Source: Actinomycetota bacterium
GTDB lineage: Bacteria > Actinomycetota > Acidimicrobiia > Acidimicrobiales > MedAcidi-G1
Assembly (NCBI GenBank): GCA_014381745.1
Contig: JACNLA010000028.1
Coordinates: forward strand, 62,001 to 126,000
DNA length: 64,000 nt
Reading direction: 5' to 3'
A program made the position numbers and the translations under genes. Below the pieces are notes generated by a model that saw nothing but the letters and a program-made list of their open reading frames with translations, was not told the origin of the DNA and searched no databases. Shown here piece by piece: positions 49,638-57,732 of this stretch. Position 1 is the first letter of the stretch; each line of letters opens with the position of its first letter.

Positions 49638-50510
49638 GTGGAGGTTCTGAGCAGGGAGCAGACTGATGGCTTCTGGGCCGACGGCTACCTGTTTCTGGAG
49701 GACGCTGTACCGGCAGAGAGGCTGGCTGCCCTGTCATCGCAGTTCGACGCCTGGGTCGATGAGAGTCGCTCCCACAGCGAGCCGTTCGGAACAACGATGG
49801 ATGGCAGACCGCGCTTTGACGTGGAGCCGGGTCACTGTGCCGAGGCGCCCGCCCTCAGGCGGATCGCCTCGCCGACGGAACTGTCTGAGGCCTACCTGGA
49901 CGTCATGCGTTCCAGCATTGCCGTTGATGCAGCGGCGCAGCTAATAGGCCCGAACGTCGCCCTGAACCACACCAAGGTCAACTCCAAGCTCCCGGGTGCC
50001 GGAACCGAGGTGAAGTTCCACCAGGACTTCCTCTTCGAACCCCACAGCAATGATGACATGATCACAGTGCTCTACTTCATCGACGAGGTAACCATGCAGA
50101 ACGGACCCCTCGAGGTGCTACCCGGAAGCCACACGGGGCCCCTTTACGATCACTGGCACGAAGGCCTCTTCACGGGTTCAGTCTCTGAATCTGTGGTCGA
50201 TGAGGCGAAGGGGCAACTGGTGTCATGTGTGGGACCCGCCGGTTCAGCCTGCCTGATGCACGGTCGAACGCTGCACGGCTCGGCACCCAACCTCTCCGAC
50301 AGACCCCGAACGCTCTTCATCTGTGCGTACAAGGCCGAGGACTGTCGTCCACTGCAGGTCAGCCACGTACCGTCTGTCCACGAGGGCGAGGTGGTGAGGG
50401 GCGCATCGACCAACCGCGTCCGCTGCAGCGAGTCCAACATGGAGTACCCGGAGGTCCCGACTGGCGCCTCCTTCTTCAACCAGCAGGAGCGGCATACGGT
50501 GGACATGTGA
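49638..50510 (+). CDS. Phytanoyl-CoA dioxygenase-family Fe(II)/2-oxoglutarate oxygenase
   Basis: 290 aa. The iron-binding facial triad is visible as His128-x-Asp130 in VKFHQDFLFEPHSNDD and His213 in GRTLHGSAPNLSDRPRTLF, followed by an Arg for 2-oxoglutarate. NHTKVNSKLPGAG and MQNGPLEVLPGSHTGPL are typical of the PhyH/EctD group. The substrate is unknown. It starts the operon with GTG and its stop overlaps the next gene (GTGA). Confidence 0.88.
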   Translation: MEVLSREQTDGFWADGYLFLEDAVPAERLAALSSQFDAWVDESRSHSEPFGTTMDGRPRFDVEPGHCAEAPALRRIASPTELSEAYLDVMRSSIAVDAAAQLIGPNVALNHTKVNSKLPGAGTEVKFHQDFLFEPHSNDDMITVLYFIDEVTMQNGPLEVLPGSHTGPLYDHWHEGLFTGSVSESVVDEAKGQLVSCVGPAGSACLMHGRTLHGSAPNLSDRPRTLFICAYKAEDCRPLQVSHVPSVHEGEVVRGASTNRVRCSESNMEYPEVPTGASFFNQQERHTVDM

Positions 50511-51286
50511 CACACATCGACCTGCTTCAGCTCAACTTCAAGACCGATGACGGTCTCGGCAGTCGCGCCAGGTTGGGCCTGGTCGTCCTGGAGTCGGATC
50601 ACACCCTTGAGGCCGAGTTCCGGATGCTCAACCTTGACGGGGTCGTCCACTACGTGTCCCGCATTGCCAACGATGCGACCGTCACACCTGAGACCCTCAC
50701 TGCAATGGAGGAGAGGCTGCCGATGGCTGCGGCCCTTCTACCTGTTGAGTTTCAACTGGACGCCATCGGATACGGCTGCACGTCGGCTGCGACCCTCATT
50801 GGTGAAGAAGGTGTCCACGCAGCCCTCGACTCGGCTCATCCGGGGGTGCCAAATACCAACCCCATTAAGGCTGCAGTTTCCGCATTTGCGGCCATGGGCG
50901 TCAGCCGCATCGGCGTGCTGACCCCCTACACGGCAGATGTGACAGATCGGATCGTCGGACACTTTGAGTCCGTTGGCATCGAGGTTGCCGCAGCAGGGTC
51001 ATTCCTGGAGCCAGACGACCATGTCGTCTCTCGGATTACGGAGCAGGCGGTCACCGAAGGTGCTGCTCTTATCGGAGAGGCCGCCGGATGCGAGGCAGTG
51101 TTTGTCTCCTGCACAAGCCTCAGAACGTTCGGGGTCGTGTCTGACATCGAGCGGCGCCTCGACAAGCCGGCTGTGTCGAGCAACCTGGCTCTCATCTGGC
51201 ACCTGTTGAGGCTTGCCGGTGTTGACGACGAGCTCCCGGGCTTGGGGCGGCTCTTCACCCTCGGTCTGGCACGGGGTGAAGGTTGA
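50507..51286 (+). CDS. Asp/Glu racemase / maleate isomerase / EutA-like protein
   Basis: 259 aa. Two Cys residues at equivalent places of the two half-domains, Cys91 in AIGYGCTSAATLIG and Cys202 in FVSCTSLRTFG, are the signature of the cysteine racemase/arylmalonate decarboxylase/maleate isomerase fold. NTNPIKAAVSAFAAMGVSRIGVLTPY is also standard. The GTG start overlaps the previous stop. With the M24 enzyme downstream it recalls the EutA-EutD pair of ectoine breakdown, but other ectoine genes are absent. Confidence 0.85.
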   Translation: MTHIDLLQLNFKTDDGLGSRARLGLVVLESDHTLEAEFRMLNLDGVVHYVSRIANDATVTPETLTAMEERLPMAAALLPVEFQLDAIGYGCTSAATLIGEEGVHAALDSAHPGVPNTNPIKAAVSAFAAMGVSRIGVLTPYTADVTDRIVGHFESVGIEVAAAGSFLEPDDHVVSRITEQAVTEGAALIGEAAGCEAVFVSCTSLRTFGVVSDIERRLDKPAVSSNLALIWHLLRLAGVDDELPGLGRLFTLGLARGEG

Positions 51287-52452
51287 CCGGGTCTCCACCG
51301 CCCCGCGGCTTCCATGAGGCCGAGTACAGGCGTCGAACCGAGGCAGCCCAGGCGATGATGGTTCCTGCCGGAATTGAATGCCTGCTGGTCTGCACCGAAC
51401 CTGAGGTCAGGTACTTCACGGGTTTCTTCACGCCCTTTTGGCAGAGCCCGACCCGTCCCTGGTTCGTGGTGGTACCCGAGACGGGGAAGCCGATCGCCGT
51501 CATTCCCAACATTGGCGAGACCACCATGTCTGGCACCTGGGTCGACGACATCCGTACATGGCCGGCCCCTCAGCCCGATGACGACGGCCTGTCGCTCCTC
51601 TCAGAGACCCTCCGAGACGTTGCAGGCCCGAACGGAACAATCGGTCTCCCGATGGGCCACGAGACCCACCTGCGGATGCCCCTGAACGACTTCGCATCCC
51701 TGCAGGAGACCCTGGGAGACATCGGCTTCGTGGATGCCACCGACATTGTGCGTTCGCTGCGGATGGTCAAGTCCGAGGCCGAAATCGCCAAGATCGCCCA
51801 CATCTGCAGCATCGTCTCCAACTCCTTTGACGCGCTGCCCAACCTCGTTCATGTCGGGATGAGCGAGAGAGACGCATTCAGGGCATTCAAGGTCGACCTC
51901 CTTCAGCGTGGCGCAGACGATGTTCCGTACCTGGTCGGAGCCACCGGGCCAGGCTTCTCGGACGTGATCAAACAGCCCGGTGACCGGGAGATCGAACACG
52001 GCGACCTGCTCATGTTCGACACCGGCTCCGTGTTCGACGGCTACTCAAGTGACTTTGACCGCTACTACGCATTCGGCGAGGTTGACCCCGCTGCTGCTCA
52101 GGCCTACCGGACGGTCTGGGATGCCACCGAGGCTGGCCTCGAGGTGATGAGGCCCGGGGCTACCACCAGCGATGTCTGGGCGGCCATGGCCGACGTCCTT
52201 ACAGCCGGTGGTTCGCTGGGCAACTCCGTGGGGCGACTCGGTCACGGCATTGGAATGCAGGTGACTGAGTGGCCTTCGCACACTGAACACGACGGAACGG
52301 TGATTGTGGAGGGAATGGTCCTGACGCTGGAACCGGGTCTGACCTGGGAACCCGGAAAGATGATGCTCCACGAGGAGAACGTGGTTATCCGAAGTGACGG
52401 GCCTGAGTTGTTGTCCCGAAGGGCCTCATCGGAACTTCCGGTAATCGACTGA
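51283..52452 (+). CDS. M24-family metallohydrolase (Xaa-Pro peptidase / EutD-like)
   Basis: 389 aa. The N-terminal creatinase-type domain includes RRRTEAAQAMMVPAGIECLLVCTEPEVRYFTGF. The pita-bread domain has the metal ligands Asp in LLMFDTGSVFDGYSSDFDRYYAFG (two), His in LGHGIGMQVTE, and Glu in LTLEPGLTWEP and LHEENVVIRS. All five ligands are present. Relatives are aminopeptidase P, creatinase, ectoine hydrolase and DddP, so the substrate is open. The TTG start overlaps the preceding stop (TTGA). Confidence 0.86.
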   Translation: MTGSPPPRGFHEAEYRRRTEAAQAMMVPAGIECLLVCTEPEVRYFTGFFTPFWQSPTRPWFVVVPETGKPIAVIPNIGETTMSGTWVDDIRTWPAPQPDDDGLSLLSETLRDVAGPNGTIGLPMGHETHLRMPLNDFASLQETLGDIGFVDATDIVRSLRMVKSEAEIAKIAHICSIVSNSFDALPNLVHVGMSERDAFRAFKVDLLQRGADDVPYLVGATGPGFSDVIKQPGDREIEHGDLLMFDTGSVFDGYSSDFDRYYAFGEVDPAAAQAYRTVWDATEAGLEVMRPGATTSDVWAAMADVLTAGGSLGNSVGRLGHGIGMQVTEWPSHTEHDGTVIVEGMVLTLEPGLTWEPGKMMLHEENVVIRSDGPELLSRRASSELPVID

Positions 52453-52455
52453 CGC

Positions 52456-52584
52456 ATGGACACCCTCCGCAATCTGCCCGGAGCACTCGTTGACCTGATG
52501 AGCGGACTGGCCGTAGCATCTGATCACCTCGAGTCGGGCAGGCAGCGAGGCAAAAAGGTGTGTGCCCAGGACCCAGCCGCCTGA
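52456..52584 (+). CDS. Possible 42-aa small protein
   Basis: An ATG 3 nt after the M24 stop opens 42 codons: DTLRNLPGALVDLMSGLAVA, then a basic stretch and a KVCAQDPAA end. It is hydrophobic-amphipathic at first, then charged. It fills most of the gap before the monooxygenase gene, and a promoter-like sequence lies inside it, so it may equally be non-coding leader. Confidence 0.25.
   Translation: MDTLRNLPGALVDLMSGLAVASDHLESGRQRGKKVCAQDPAA
52490..52519 (+). promoter_or_regulatory. Internal promoter before the luciferase-like monooxygenase
   Basis: TTGACC (52490-52495) and TAGCAT (52514-52519) are separated by 18 bp, with about 75 nt to the next start codon. It could drive the second half of the operon on its own. 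Confidence 0.45.
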
Positions 52585-52598
52585 CAGAGAGCACGGAC

Positions 52599-53765
52599 AT
52601 GCACTTCGGATACTTCCTCAACCAGAACAACCTCGGGCTCGCCAAGCCGTTCAACGAGGTGGTCGATGAAGGTCGTCAAATTGCCACCTACTGCGACCGC
52701 AACGGCTGGCACTCCATCTGGACGACCGAACACCACTTCGGCCACGAGGGGCTCGAGGTCTGCCCAAACCCGATACTCATGACAGCTGACCTGGCCGCGC
52801 GGACAGAGCAAATCAGGATCGGACAGGCGGCCAGCATCATCACCTTCCACCACCCGATCAGGCTTGCCGAGGACCTGGCAATGCTCGACCACATGAGTGG
52901 CGGACGTCTCGAGGTCGGTGTGGGTCGGGGCATCTATCCCCGTGAGGCCGTGAACATGAACCCGACCTCAGATGTCAGGAACTCCGATGTGAACCGTGCC
53001 CTGTTCGCAGAGACCCTCGAGGTAATTAGGCGCTGTTGGACCGAGGAGTTCTTCTCCTTCGAAGGCGAACACTTCACCTTCCCCCAACCTGGCCTTACCT
53101 TCAGCCATTCAATGAGCCCGCCCACGCCGGCGAACACCGACCCTGAAACAGGCGAGATCACAGCACTCTCGGTTGTGCCGAAGCCGATGCAGCAGCCACA
53201 CCCGCCGCTGTGGCAGGTGATCGACACGCCACCATCCATTCAGTTCGCAGCACAAAACGGCCTGCAGGGCATGTTCTGGATTCCACCAACCGACGCAATG
53301 GTTCCGCGCTTTGAGATCTACCGTGACGCCGCCTCTGAAGCCAGAGGGGAAGAGGTGGAAATGGGAGATGGTGTGGCGCTCGTTCGGGACCTGTTCGTGA
53401 CAGAGACAATGGAAGAGGCCGAACGGCTGGGCGGACCCGGAATGCTCACCTATCTGGAGTGGGTCTGCCACTTCAGAGGCCTCGGGAACCACCTCTTCCC
53501 GGGTGAGGAGTTGCCAGACACGCCCGGGAACCTGGACCTCCTCTCATACGACTGGATCCACCCACGCAACATGTTGTTCGGAACCCCCGAATACATCGCC
53601 GAGAAGATCCAGGAGATGAAGGACAAGCTGAACCTGAAGACACTCCTGTTGTGGTCAAACTTCCCGGGAGTGCCACACGGGGCAGTCATGGACAGCATCA
53701 CCATGTTCACCGAACAGGTCATGCCACTCTTCTCTGAGGAACCGGCACAGGGGGGCACATTCTGA
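52599..53765 (+). CDS. Luciferase-like (LLM-class) flavin monooxygenase
   Basis: 388 aa from the ATG at 52599. The family start is MHFGYFLNQNN, then WHSIWTTEHHFGHEGLEVCPNPILM, IRIGQAASIITFHHPIRLAEDLAMLDHMSGGRLEVGVGRG and later PPLWQVIDTPPSIQFAAQNG. It is a TIM-barrel enzyme using FMNH2 or F420H2 supplied by a separate reductase. A bacterial-luciferase-type monooxygenase would oxidise a C-H, aldehyde or ring bond. DUF1185 follows with a 1-nt overlap. Confidence 0.88.
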   Translation: MHFGYFLNQNNLGLAKPFNEVVDEGRQIATYCDRNGWHSIWTTEHHFGHEGLEVCPNPILMTADLAARTEQIRIGQAASIITFHHPIRLAEDLAMLDHMSGGRLEVGVGRGIYPREAVNMNPTSDVRNSDVNRALFAETLEVIRRCWTEEFFSFEGEHFTFPQPGLTFSHSMSPPTPANTDPETGEITALSVVPKPMQQPHPPLWQVIDTPPSIQFAAQNGLQGMFWIPPTDAMVPRFEIYRDAASEARGEEVEMGDGVALVRDLFVTETMEEAERLGGPGMLTYLEWVCHFRGLGNHLFPGEELPDTPGNLDLLSYDWIHPRNMLFGTPEYIAEKIQEMKDKLNLKTLLLWSNFPGVPHGAVMDSITMFTEQVMPLFSEEPAQGGTF

Positions 53766-54352
53766 TGGCACTTCAGGTACGAAAGTTGGTTACGCGTTCA
53801 GAGGAGATCCGTATCGAGGGCGGTCGGGAGGCCGACCCACCCCTGTTTCTCTACGGAGTGGCCGCTGTCATTGCGAACCCGTGGGCGGGGAAAGAGTTCA
53901 TCGATGACCTGAAGCCAGAGATTCTCGAGGTCGCACCCGAGCTTGGCGCCCTGGTGGTTCCCAGCCTGGTAGACGCTGCCGGCGGTGGAGATGCCGTCGA
54001 GGCCTACGGCAAGGCGGCGATGGTCGGCACCTCAGGTGAGGTCGAGCACGGATCGGCGCTGATCCACACGCTCCGCTTCGGGAACGTGTTCAGAGATGCG
54101 GTAGGTGGCACCTCGTATCTCTCCTTTACCAACACGAGGGGTGCGCCCGGTGCGACAATCTCGATCCCGATGATGCACAAGGCCGATCCCGGCTGGAGGT
54201 CCCATTACCTCACCCTCGAGATGACCGTTGCGGATGCACCGGGCCCCGATGAAATCGTCGTGGCTATCGGGGCATCGGTGGGGGGCAGGCCGCATCACCG
54301 CATCGGCAACCGCTACTCCGACATGGAGGAGATGGGCCTCAGCCCTGAATGA
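53765..54352 (+). CDS. Amino acid synthesis family protein (DUF1185)
   Basis: 195 aa. It matches my recollection of the AA_synth/DUF1185 family: VRKLVTRSEEIRIEGGREADPPLFLYGVAAVIANPWAG, EAYGKAAMVGTSGEVEHGSALIHT and the metal-like end GGRPHHRIGNRYSDMEEMG. Biochemistry is poorly known despite the name. It is repeatedly found beside luciferase-like monooxygenases, as here. It is soluble and translationally coupled on both sides. Confidence 0.8.
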   Translation: MALQVRKLVTRSEEIRIEGGREADPPLFLYGVAAVIANPWAGKEFIDDLKPEILEVAPELGALVVPSLVDAAGGGDAVEAYGKAAMVGTSGEVEHGSALIHTLRFGNVFRDAVGGTSYLSFTNTRGAPGATISIPMMHKADPGWRSHYLTLEMTVADAPGPDEIVVAIGASVGGRPHHRIGNRYSDMEEMGLSPE

Positions 54353-55131
54353 GGCACGAGACCTTCGCCCGGGTGGACGGCGAGGGCCCACCCCTGGTTC
54401 TCATCCACGGGGTGGGGCTCGACCACACCATGTGGGATCTCGTGGCGGGTCGCCTGGCTGAGCAGAGAACCGTGATCCGGTACGACATGATCGGCCACGG
54501 GCGGACTCCCAACCGCCCCGGAAATCGTAGGGTCGAGGACTTTGTCGCTGAACTTGTTCAGGTACTGCACACGCAGGGGTTGAATCGCCCCGACGTGGCT
54601 GGAATCTCGATGGGTGGCATGGTCGCCCTCGCAGCAGCGGTCAGAAACACCGGCCTGTTCAGGAGGATGGCTCTACTAAATACGGTGTTTGAACGGACTC
54701 CACAGCAGATTACGGCACTTCTTAGCCGCCTTGCCGCCGCTGAGGCCGGAGGTATGGCCGCAGTAGCCGACACGGCGATCGACCGGTGGTTTGACTCACC
54801 GTGGCAGGTCGAGCATCCCGATCGGGTATTAGCCGTACGTGCGAGCCTCATGGCCACCGATCTTGCCGGGTACCTGAAGGCCTACAGGCTCTTCATCAAC
54901 GGCGACCCTTTGGTGCCGGCGCAAGTAGCCCAGATTCAAGACCCCGTACTGGCCATGACAGGCGAGTTGGACGTTGGTTCTACCCCGGAAATGGCAACCG
55001 CCTTGGCAGGAGTTGTGCCGAACGGGCAGGCTCGTGTTCTGGATGGTCTTCACCACCTGCCACCAATCGAGGAACCCGACGTGTTTGCGACTGCCCTGAC
55101 CGACTTTCTGGAGATGGAGATGACGCCGTGA
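54349..55131 (+). CDS. Alpha/beta-fold hydrolase
   Basis: 260 aa. The oxyanion region is LVLIHGVGLDHTMWD, the nucleophile elbow GISMGGMVALA, the acid near MTGELDVGSTPEMA and the catalytic His in LDGLHHLPPIEEPDVF. The sequence resembles 3-oxoadipate enol-lactonase-type enzymes, consistent with opening a lactone or ester made by the preceding monooxygenase. The start overlaps DUF1185 by 4 nt and the stop overlaps the aldehyde dehydrogenase. Confidence 0.87.
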   Translation: MRHETFARVDGEGPPLVLIHGVGLDHTMWDLVAGRLAEQRTVIRYDMIGHGRTPNRPGNRRVEDFVAELVQVLHTQGLNRPDVAGISMGGMVALAAAVRNTGLFRRMALLNTVFERTPQQITALLSRLAAAEAGGMAAVADTAIDRWFDSPWQVEHPDRVLAVRASLMATDLAGYLKAYRLFINGDPLVPAQVAQIQDPVLAMTGELDVGSTPEMATALAGVVPNGQARVLDGLHHLPPIEEPDVFATALTDFLEMEMTP

Positions 55132-56603
55132 TCGACTACCAGATGTACATAGACGGCGGGTTCTGTGAGGCCTCGGACGGCGGTCGCTTCGACTCCGTCA
55201 ACCCGGCAACGGGTACCGCATGGGCCACGGCGCCGGCGGCTACAGAGGAAGACGTCGACCGGGCGGTGAGGGCTGCTCGACGAGCCCTCTACGAGGGGGA
55301 GTGGGCCGAGATGACCCCGACCCGCCGTGGAGGACTGCTATTCGACCTGGCGGACCTGATGGCGGAGCGCTCCGAACATCTGGGGTCCATCGAGACCACA
55401 GACAGCGGGAAGTTGGCCGTGGAGACACGCGGGCAGTCGGCTTACGTGGCCGAGTACTACCGCTACTACGGAGGCCTGGCTGACAAGATCCAGGGAAACA
55501 CCCTTCCGATCGACAAGCCTGACCTCCACGTGTTCACGACGCGTGAGCCGATCGGTGTCGTCGCAGGGATAGTCCCATGGAACGCCGAGATGCTTCTCAC
55601 CGCAACCAAGGCCGCACCGGCTCTGGCTGCCGGCAACACCGTCGTGATCAAGTCATCTGAGGAAGCGCCGGCCCCGGTGCTGGAGTTCGCCAAGCTCGTG
55701 GACGAGGTCGGTTTTCCGTCAGGGGTGTTCAACCTGATAACCGGTTTCGGTGAGCCGTGCGGCCGCGCTCTTACAAGCCACCCTCTGGTCAGCCGGGTGG
55801 CGTTTACAGGCGGGGTGGATGCAGCCCGGCACGTAGTGGCCAACACGGCAGCCAATTTCGCCCACGTCTCCCTTGAGTTGGGTGGAAAGTCGCCGATCGT
55901 CATCTTCGACGATGCAGACCTTGAGGGGGCCGTGAACGGTGCGGTGGCCGGCAACTTCGGTGCCAGTGGCCAGAGCTGCGTGGCGGGTTCGCGGGTGTTT
56001 GTTCAGGCGGGCATCCACGACGAGTTCATCGACGAGGTGGTGAAGCGGGCCGAAGCCGTGCGCATCGGTGACCCCCTTGATTCAGACACCCAGATGGGTC
56101 CTCTCGCAACAGAGGCGCAGCGTGACCACATCGAGGCTGTCGTAGCCGAATCGGCTGCGCAGGGAGCGACGATCCACACCGGTGGTCAGAGGCCTGACGG
56201 AATGGAGACAGGTTGGTACTTCCAGCCCACCGTCATCGGTTGCGGCGATCAGGATATTCGAAGCACCCGGGTCGAGTTGTTCGGGCCTGTCATGTCCGTC
56301 CTCTCCTTTCAGACCGAGGCCGAGGGCGTTGCGCTGGCCAACGACACAGAGTTCGGTCTTGGTGCAGGCGTCTTCACAAGAGATGTGGCCCGTGCCCACC
56401 GAGTAGCAAAGGCCATCCGGTCCGGAATCGTCTGGGTGAACACGTACCGGGCGATCTCCCCGGTAGCGCCCTTTGGTGGCTTTGGACAGAGCGGTTACGG
56501 CAGGGAGGCCGGCATGGACGCCATCTACGAGTACACGCGCACCAAGAGCGTCTGGATCAACACATCAGACACACCGATGTCGAACCCCTTCGTGATGCGT
56601 TGA
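55128..56603 (+). CDS. Aldehyde dehydrogenase
   Basis: 491 aa from the GTG at 55128, which overlaps the previous stop. Catalytic Glu250 lies in VSLELGGKSPIVIF and Cys284 in GQSCVAGSR. IVPWNAEMLLTATKAAPALAAGNTVVIKSSEEAP and the NAD site FTGGVDAARHV are typical. The VPWNAE segment has Ala-Glu where most relatives have Phe-Pro, perhaps a substrate-specific change. It would oxidise an aldehyde released earlier in the pathway. Confidence 0.92.
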   Translation: MIDYQMYIDGGFCEASDGGRFDSVNPATGTAWATAPAATEEDVDRAVRAARRALYEGEWAEMTPTRRGGLLFDLADLMAERSEHLGSIETTDSGKLAVETRGQSAYVAEYYRYYGGLADKIQGNTLPIDKPDLHVFTTREPIGVVAGIVPWNAEMLLTATKAAPALAAGNTVVIKSSEEAPAPVLEFAKLVDEVGFPSGVFNLITGFGEPCGRALTSHPLVSRVAFTGGVDAARHVVANTAANFAHVSLELGGKSPIVIFDDADLEGAVNGAVAGNFGASGQSCVAGSRVFVQAGIHDEFIDEVVKRAEAVRIGDPLDSDTQMGPLATEAQRDHIEAVVAESAAQGATIHTGGQRPDGMETGWYFQPTVIGCGDQDIRSTRVELFGPVMSVLSFQTEAEGVALANDTEFGLGAGVFTRDVARAHRVAKAIRSGIVWVNTYRAISPVAPFGGFGQSGYGREAGMDAIYEYTRTKSVWINTSDTPMSNPFVMR

Positions 56604-57409
56604 CCCACCAGTTCGACATTGAGACTGCAGCAGTACCGAACGGGGACGGCCGCTGGACGGTTGACCTGACCGACCGCTGGAACATCGGCGACAACCCCAA
56701 CGGCGGTTACCTGGTAGCGGCTGCGCTTCAGGCAGTACGGCAAATCAGTTCCCACCCGGATCCGATCTCGGTAACCGCCCATTTTCTGCGGCCGGGAACC
56801 GGCGGAGCTTCGGCTGACCTGTCGGCATCACTTCTCCGCACGGGCCGCAGCGTGACAACTGCACGGGCGAGTCTCAGCCAGCATGGAACCGACCGGCTGG
56901 AACTTCTCGCAGCCTTCGGTCGCCTCGACGGTGGCTCCGGCCACGGCCACGTGGTTACAGAGGCAATGCCGGACATTCCACCACCCGAGGAGTGCGTCGA
57001 CCGCTCCGGCCTGGAACAGGGAGTGGAGCTACACATCCAGAGCCGTGTGGACATGCGTGTCCACCCCGACTATGCGACGGCGGCCGGAGTGAAACAGGCC
57101 AAGACCCTGGGATGGATCAGGTTCAGCGACGGGCGTCAACCCGACACGCTCGCAGCGACACTCTTCGCCGATGCATTCCCACCGCCGATCTTTGGTCTGT
57201 TGGGAAAGATCGGCTGGGTTCCAACGATCGAGTTGACAGTCCATGTGCGCCAGAGGCCTGCACCCGGGTGGGTATGTGGCCAGTTCGTGACCGAGGACCT
57301 TCACGACGGCCGCATGATCGAGTCCGGAACCCTTTGGGACTCGACAGGGGCCCTTTTCGCCAGATCCCGCCAGTTGGCGATGCTGCTCCCAGACCCCGGG
57401 GTGAACTAG
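56600..57409 (+). CDS. Acyl-CoA thioesterase-like double-hotdog protein
   Basis: 269 aa from a TTG that overlaps the aldehyde dehydrogenase stop (TTGA). RWNIGDNPNGGYLVAAALQAVRQ is the first hotdog helix. ISVTAHFLRPG and the second half (LGWIRFSDGRQPDTLAATLFADAFPPPIF, TIELTVHVRQRPAPGWV, GRMIESGTLWDSTGALFARSRQLAMLL) match the 4HBT_3/TesB-like group. It may release a free acid from CoA at the end of the pathway. Confidence 0.82.
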   Translation: MTHQFDIETAAVPNGDGRWTVDLTDRWNIGDNPNGGYLVAAALQAVRQISSHPDPISVTAHFLRPGTGGASADLSASLLRTGRSVTTARASLSQHGTDRLELLAAFGRLDGGSGHGHVVTEAMPDIPPPEECVDRSGLEQGVELHIQSRVDMRVHPDYATAAGVKQAKTLGWIRFSDGRQPDTLAATLFADAFPPPIFGLLGKIGWVPTIELTVHVRQRPAPGWVCGQFVTEDLHDGRMIESGTLWDSTGALFARSRQLAMLLPDPGVN

Positions 57410-57706
57410 ATGGCAGCGACGGGAGCCCTCCGGATCCCGGTGAGGGTCCGGCCGGGGGCCCGTACGGTGCACGTGGGTGGGACCTGGGGACCTGACAGCG
57501 TTCTCATGGTGGCTGTCCAGGCTCCGGCTGTGGATGGAAGGGCCAACAAGGCCGTGGTAGAGGCTCTGGCCAATGCCCTCGGCGTTTCGCGACGGAGCGT
57601 GACGCTCGTGGGAGGGGAGCGCTCAAGGAACAAGCTGGTCGAGATCGTCTCCGCCTTGCCTGATGTCCCGGCTCGCCTGGATCAGCTTCTCGGCGATCCG
57701 GCCTGA
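57410..57706 (+). CDS. DUF167/YggU-family protein
   Basis: 98 aa. The family core IPVRVRPGARTVHVGG, VQAPAVDGRANKAVVEALANALGVSRRSVTLVGGERSRNKLVEI is clear. It is a small widely conserved fold of unknown function. It follows the thioesterase without a gap, but the family is housekeeping-like and may have no part in the catabolic pathway. Confidence 0.9.
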   Translation: MAATGALRIPVRVRPGARTVHVGGTWGPDSVLMVAVQAPAVDGRANKAVVEALANALGVSRRSVTLVGGERSRNKLVEIVSALPDVPARLDQLLGDPA

Positions 57707-57719
57707 AGGTGAGCGGGAG

Positions 57720-57732
57720 TAGCGTGGAACGC
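57720..57732 (+). promoter_or_regulatory. Leaderless-type -10 element for the flavin hydroxylase
   Basis: TAGCGT at 57720-57725, then 7 nt, then the ATG at 57733. It favours this start over the GTG at 57709. Confidence 0.5.

Noticed and set aside
49638-52452. Complete ectoine-degradation operon
   Set aside because: Only EutA-like and EutD-like family members are present; eutB, eutC and eutE are missing and the families are broad.
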